In this document: positions 61,903 to 64,000 of the stretch, piece by piece | Layout of the letters: every line of letters begins with the position of its first letter | How positions within the stretch are numbered: the stretch's first letter is position 1 | NCBI RefSeq assembly: GCF_019334565.1 | Contig: NZ_CP079724.1 | Span: 827,001-891,000 of the forward strand | DNA from: Streptococcus oralis | GTDB taxonomy: Bacteria > Bacillota > Bacilli > Lactobacillales > Streptococcaceae | Length of the DNA: 64,000 bases | Reading direction: 5' to 3' | Notes under the pieces: model-generated | Databases searched by the model: none | What the model saw: the letters and a program-made list of their open reading frames with translations, nothing else | What the model was told of the DNA's origin: nothing | Made by a program: the position numbers and the translations under genes

Positions 61903-64000
61903 ATGAACGCATTATTGAATGGAATGAATGACCGTCAGGCTGAGGCGGTGCAAACGACAGAAGGCCCCTTGTTAATCATGGCGGGGGCTGGCTCTGGAAA
62001 GACTCGTGTTTTGACCCACCGTATTGCTTATTTAATTGATGAAAAAATGGTCAATCCTTGGAATATCTTAGCTATTACCTTTACCAATAAGGCGGCGCGT
62101 GAGATGAAGGAGCGTGCCTATAGCCTTAATCCAGCTACTCAGGACTGTCTGATTGCGACCTTTCACTCCATGTGTGTTCGTATCCTACGTCGTGATGCGG
62201 ATCATATTGGCTACAATCGGAACTTCACCATTGTAGATCCCGGAGAACAGCGAACCCTCATGAAACGCATTCTCAAGCAATTAAACTTAGATCCGAAAAA
62301 ATGGAATGAACGGACCATTTTGGGGACTATTTCCAATGCTAAGAATGACTTGATTGATGATGTGGCTTATGCTGCCCAAGCTGGTGATATGTACACACAA
62401 ATCGTGGCTCAATGTTATACAGCCTATCAAAAGGAGCTTCGTCAGTCTGAGTCTGTTGACTTTGATGATTTGATTATGCTGACCTTGCGTCTCTTTGATC
62501 AGAATCCTGATGTTTTAACATACTACCAACAAAAATTCCAATATATCCACGTTGATGAATACCAAGATACCAACCATGCCCAGTACCAACTGGTCAAACT
62601 CTTAGCTTCACGCTTTAAAAACATCTGTGTGGTCGGTGATGCGGACCAGTCTATCTACGGTTGGCGTGGGGCTGATATGCAGAATATCTTGGATTTTGAG
62701 AAAGATTACCCTAACGCCAAGGTGGTTTTATTAGAAGAAAATTACCGTTCAACCAAAACTATTCTTCAAGCAGCAAACGACGTCATCAAAAATAATAAAA
62801 ATCGCCGCCCCAAGAATCTCTGGACCCAGAATGCTGTTGGGGAGCAGATTATTTACTATCGTGCAAATGACGAACAAGATGAGGCTGTTTTTGTAGCCAA
62901 AACCATAGATGAACTTGGTCGTAGCCAAAACTTTCTTCACAAAGACTTTGCAGTTCTTTATCGGACTAATGCGCAATCTCGTACTATTGAGGAGGCCCTC
63001 CTCAAGTCCAATATCCCTTATACTATGGTCGGCGGAACCAAGTTCTACAGCCGTAAGGAGATCCGTGATATTATTGCCTACCTCAATCTTATTGCTAATC
63101 TGAGTGACAATATCAGTTTTGAGCGCATTATCAACGAACCAAAACGTGGAATTGGCCCAGGAACCGTTGAGAAAATTCGCGACTTTGCAAATATGCAAGA
63201 CATGTCTATGCTGGATGCTTCAGCCAATATCATGTTGTCTGGCATCAAAGGAAAAGCAGCACAGTCAATTTGGGACTTTGCCAATATGATCTTGGATTTA
63301 CGAGAAAAACTGGATCAATTAACTATCACCGAGCTGGTGGAGGCTGTTCTAGAAAAAACAGGTTATATCGATATTCTCAATTCCCAAGCGACCTTAGAAA
63401 GCAAGGCTCGGGTTGAAAATATCGAAGAGTTCCTATCTGTGACCAAAAACTTTGATGACAACCCTGATAGTCAGGAAGAAGAAACTGGTTTGGACAAACT
63501 CAGTCGTTTCTTGAATGACTTGGCTTTGATTGCGGACACGGATTCGGGCAGTCAGGAGACATCTGAGGTGACTTTGATGACACTCCATGCTGCTAAGGGA
63601 CTCGAGTTCCCAGTTGTCTTTATCATTGGGATGGAGGAAAATGTCTTTCCGCTTAGCCGTGCAGCTGAAGATCCAGATGAACTGGAAGAAGAACGCCGTT
63701 TGGCCTATGTCGGTATCACACGAGCAGAAAAGATCCTCTATCTGACCAATGCCAACTCTCGCTTGCTTTTCGGTCGTACAAATTATAACCGTCCAACACG
63801 TTTCATCAATGAAATCAGTTCGGACTTGCTCGAGTATCAAGGTTTGGCCCGTCCAGCGAATACTAGCTTTAAAGCCTCTTATAGCAGTGGTGGGATTGCT
63901 TTCGGTCAAGGTATGAGCTTAGCTCAGGCCCTTCAAGAACGGAAACGCAATGCTGCACCAAGTTCTATCCAGTCAAGTGGTCTCCCATTTGGACAGTTAG
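61903..64000 (+). CDS. pcrA: ATP-dependent DNA helicase PcrA, 3'-truncated by window edge
   Basis: Superfamily I 3'-5' helicase for repair, plasmid replication and RecA removal. The frame is open from ATG 61903 ([16 protein letters not shown]) to the last base, 699 codons without a stop. Motifs: Ia/Walker [30 protein letters not shown] (Ia), [21 protein letters not shown] (II), [15 protein letters not shown] (III), LEENYRSTK (IV), [27 protein letters not shown] (V) and [17 protein letters not shown] (VI). The remaining C-terminal tail of some 60 residues lies outside the window. Confidence 0.95.
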   Translation, partial: MNALLNGMNDRQAEAVQTTEGPLLIMAGAGSGKTRVLTHRIAYLIDEKMVNPWNILAITFTNKAAREMKERAYSLNPATQDCLIATFHSMCVRILRRDADHIGYNRNFTIVDPGEQRTLMKRILKQLNLDPKKWNERTILGTISNAKNDLIDDVAYAAQAGDMYTQIVAQCYTAYQKELRQSESVDFDDLIMLTLRLFDQNPDVLTYYQQKFQYIHVDEYQDTNHAQYQLVKLLASRFKNICVVGDADQSIYGWRGADMQNILDFEKDYPNAKVVLLEENYRSTKTILQAANDVIKNNKNRRPKNLWTQNAVGEQIIYYRANDEQDEAVFVAKTIDELGRSQNFLHKDFAVLYRTNAQSRTIEEALLKSNIPYTMVGGTKFYSRKEIRDIIAYLNLIANLSDNISFERIINEPKRGIGPGTVEKIRDFANMQDMSMLDASANIMLSGIKGKAAQSIWDFANMILDLREKLDQLTITELVEAVLEKTGYIDILNSQATLESKARVENIEEFLSVTKNFDDNPDSQEEETGLDKLSRFLNDLALIADTDSGSQETSEVTLMTLHAAKGLEFPVVFIIGMEENVFPLSRAAEDPDELEEERRLAYVGITRAEKILYLTNANSRLLFGRTNYNRPTRFINEISSDLLEYQGLARPANTSFKASYSSGGIAFGQGMSLAQALQERKRNAAPSSIQSSGLPFGQL

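Noticed and set aside
62749..63198. 149-codon minus-strand open frame inside pcrA
   Set aside because: The plus frame is the helicase with all motifs; the minus frame lacks a ribosome site and known domains.
1..64000. CRISPR arrays, insertion sequences, BOX/RUP repeats, rRNA operons
   Set aside because: No regularly spaced repeats, transposase genes, recognisable pneumococcal-type repeat elements or rRNA sequence were found on reading either strand.

Overview
The window is about 64 kb of chromosome from a mitis-group Streptococcus (S. mitis/S. oralis-like). The evidence is protein content close to that of S. pneumoniae (DprA, TopA, FtsY, UvrB, NiaR/NiaX), roughly 40% GC housekeeping genes, a competence (ComX) box TACGAATA before dprA, extended -10 promoters (TGnTATAAT), and an intact leuABCD operon. 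Both ends cut a gene: ispA lacks its 5' end and pcrA lacks its 3' end.

Layout. 1-4391: ispA, tlyA, argR, recN and a metallophosphatase in one tightly packed unit. 4470-11388: lepA, a lipoprotein, competence gene dprA, topA, a DUF454 membrane protein and cutC. 11432-18078: an MmcQ/YjbR protein, then the leucine operon leuA-leuB-(DUF1294)-leuC-leuD, preceded by a CodY-like box, a strong promoter, a 17-residue leader peptide with three consecutive Leu codons and an attenuator; a Sua5/YciO-family gene follows. 18243-21174: an AT-richer McrB/McrC type IV restriction pair. 21242-26884: guaC with a structured leader, tRNA-Arg(CCG), rnc and smc. 27028-32909: ribF, a minus-strand permease operon (44-aa protein, ArsP-like permease, DUF1980 protein), tex, a SprT-like gene and a PspC-domain gene. 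33014-38853: two divergent peptide-related ABC units, a lactococcin-972-type membrane protein plus ATPase on the minus strand and a BceAB-type exporter on the plus strand. The BceAB unit has a BceR-like inverted repeat and a 36-aa ORF. 38894-49486: VIT-family protein, two Cof-type HAD phosphatases, ftsY, zwf, glnQ and a double-binding-domain glnP, uvrB. 49501-53727: accessory-looking genes (NQO-like flavoprotein, two GNATs, three tandem paralogous membrane proteins plus a fourth, a Nudix hydrolase). 53724-57114: vitamin genes on the minus strand, niaX-niaR (niacin) and coaB-coaC-panT (pantothenate/CoA). 57241-59875: a distinctly AT-rich two-gene cassette of unknown function. 60049-64000: fhs and pcrA.

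The best candidate for an undescribed system is the 57241-59875 cassette. It encodes a coiled-coil protein with a Gly/Ala-rich hydrophobic core, translationally coupled to a 491-aa protein carrying an HGFIAE...NGPADLL...IQMK motif resembling a PD-(D/E)XK nuclease active site, followed by membrane-type segments. Other points for a second look are the leu attenuator, the guaC leader, the 36-aa ORF before BceAB, apparently leaderless starts for ribF, tex and coaB, the orphan bacteriocin-type transporter, the tandem membrane-protein paralogues, and a 22-bp direct repeat bracketing the NQO-like gene. All calls rest on reading the sequence and recalled family knowledge; no database search was run.
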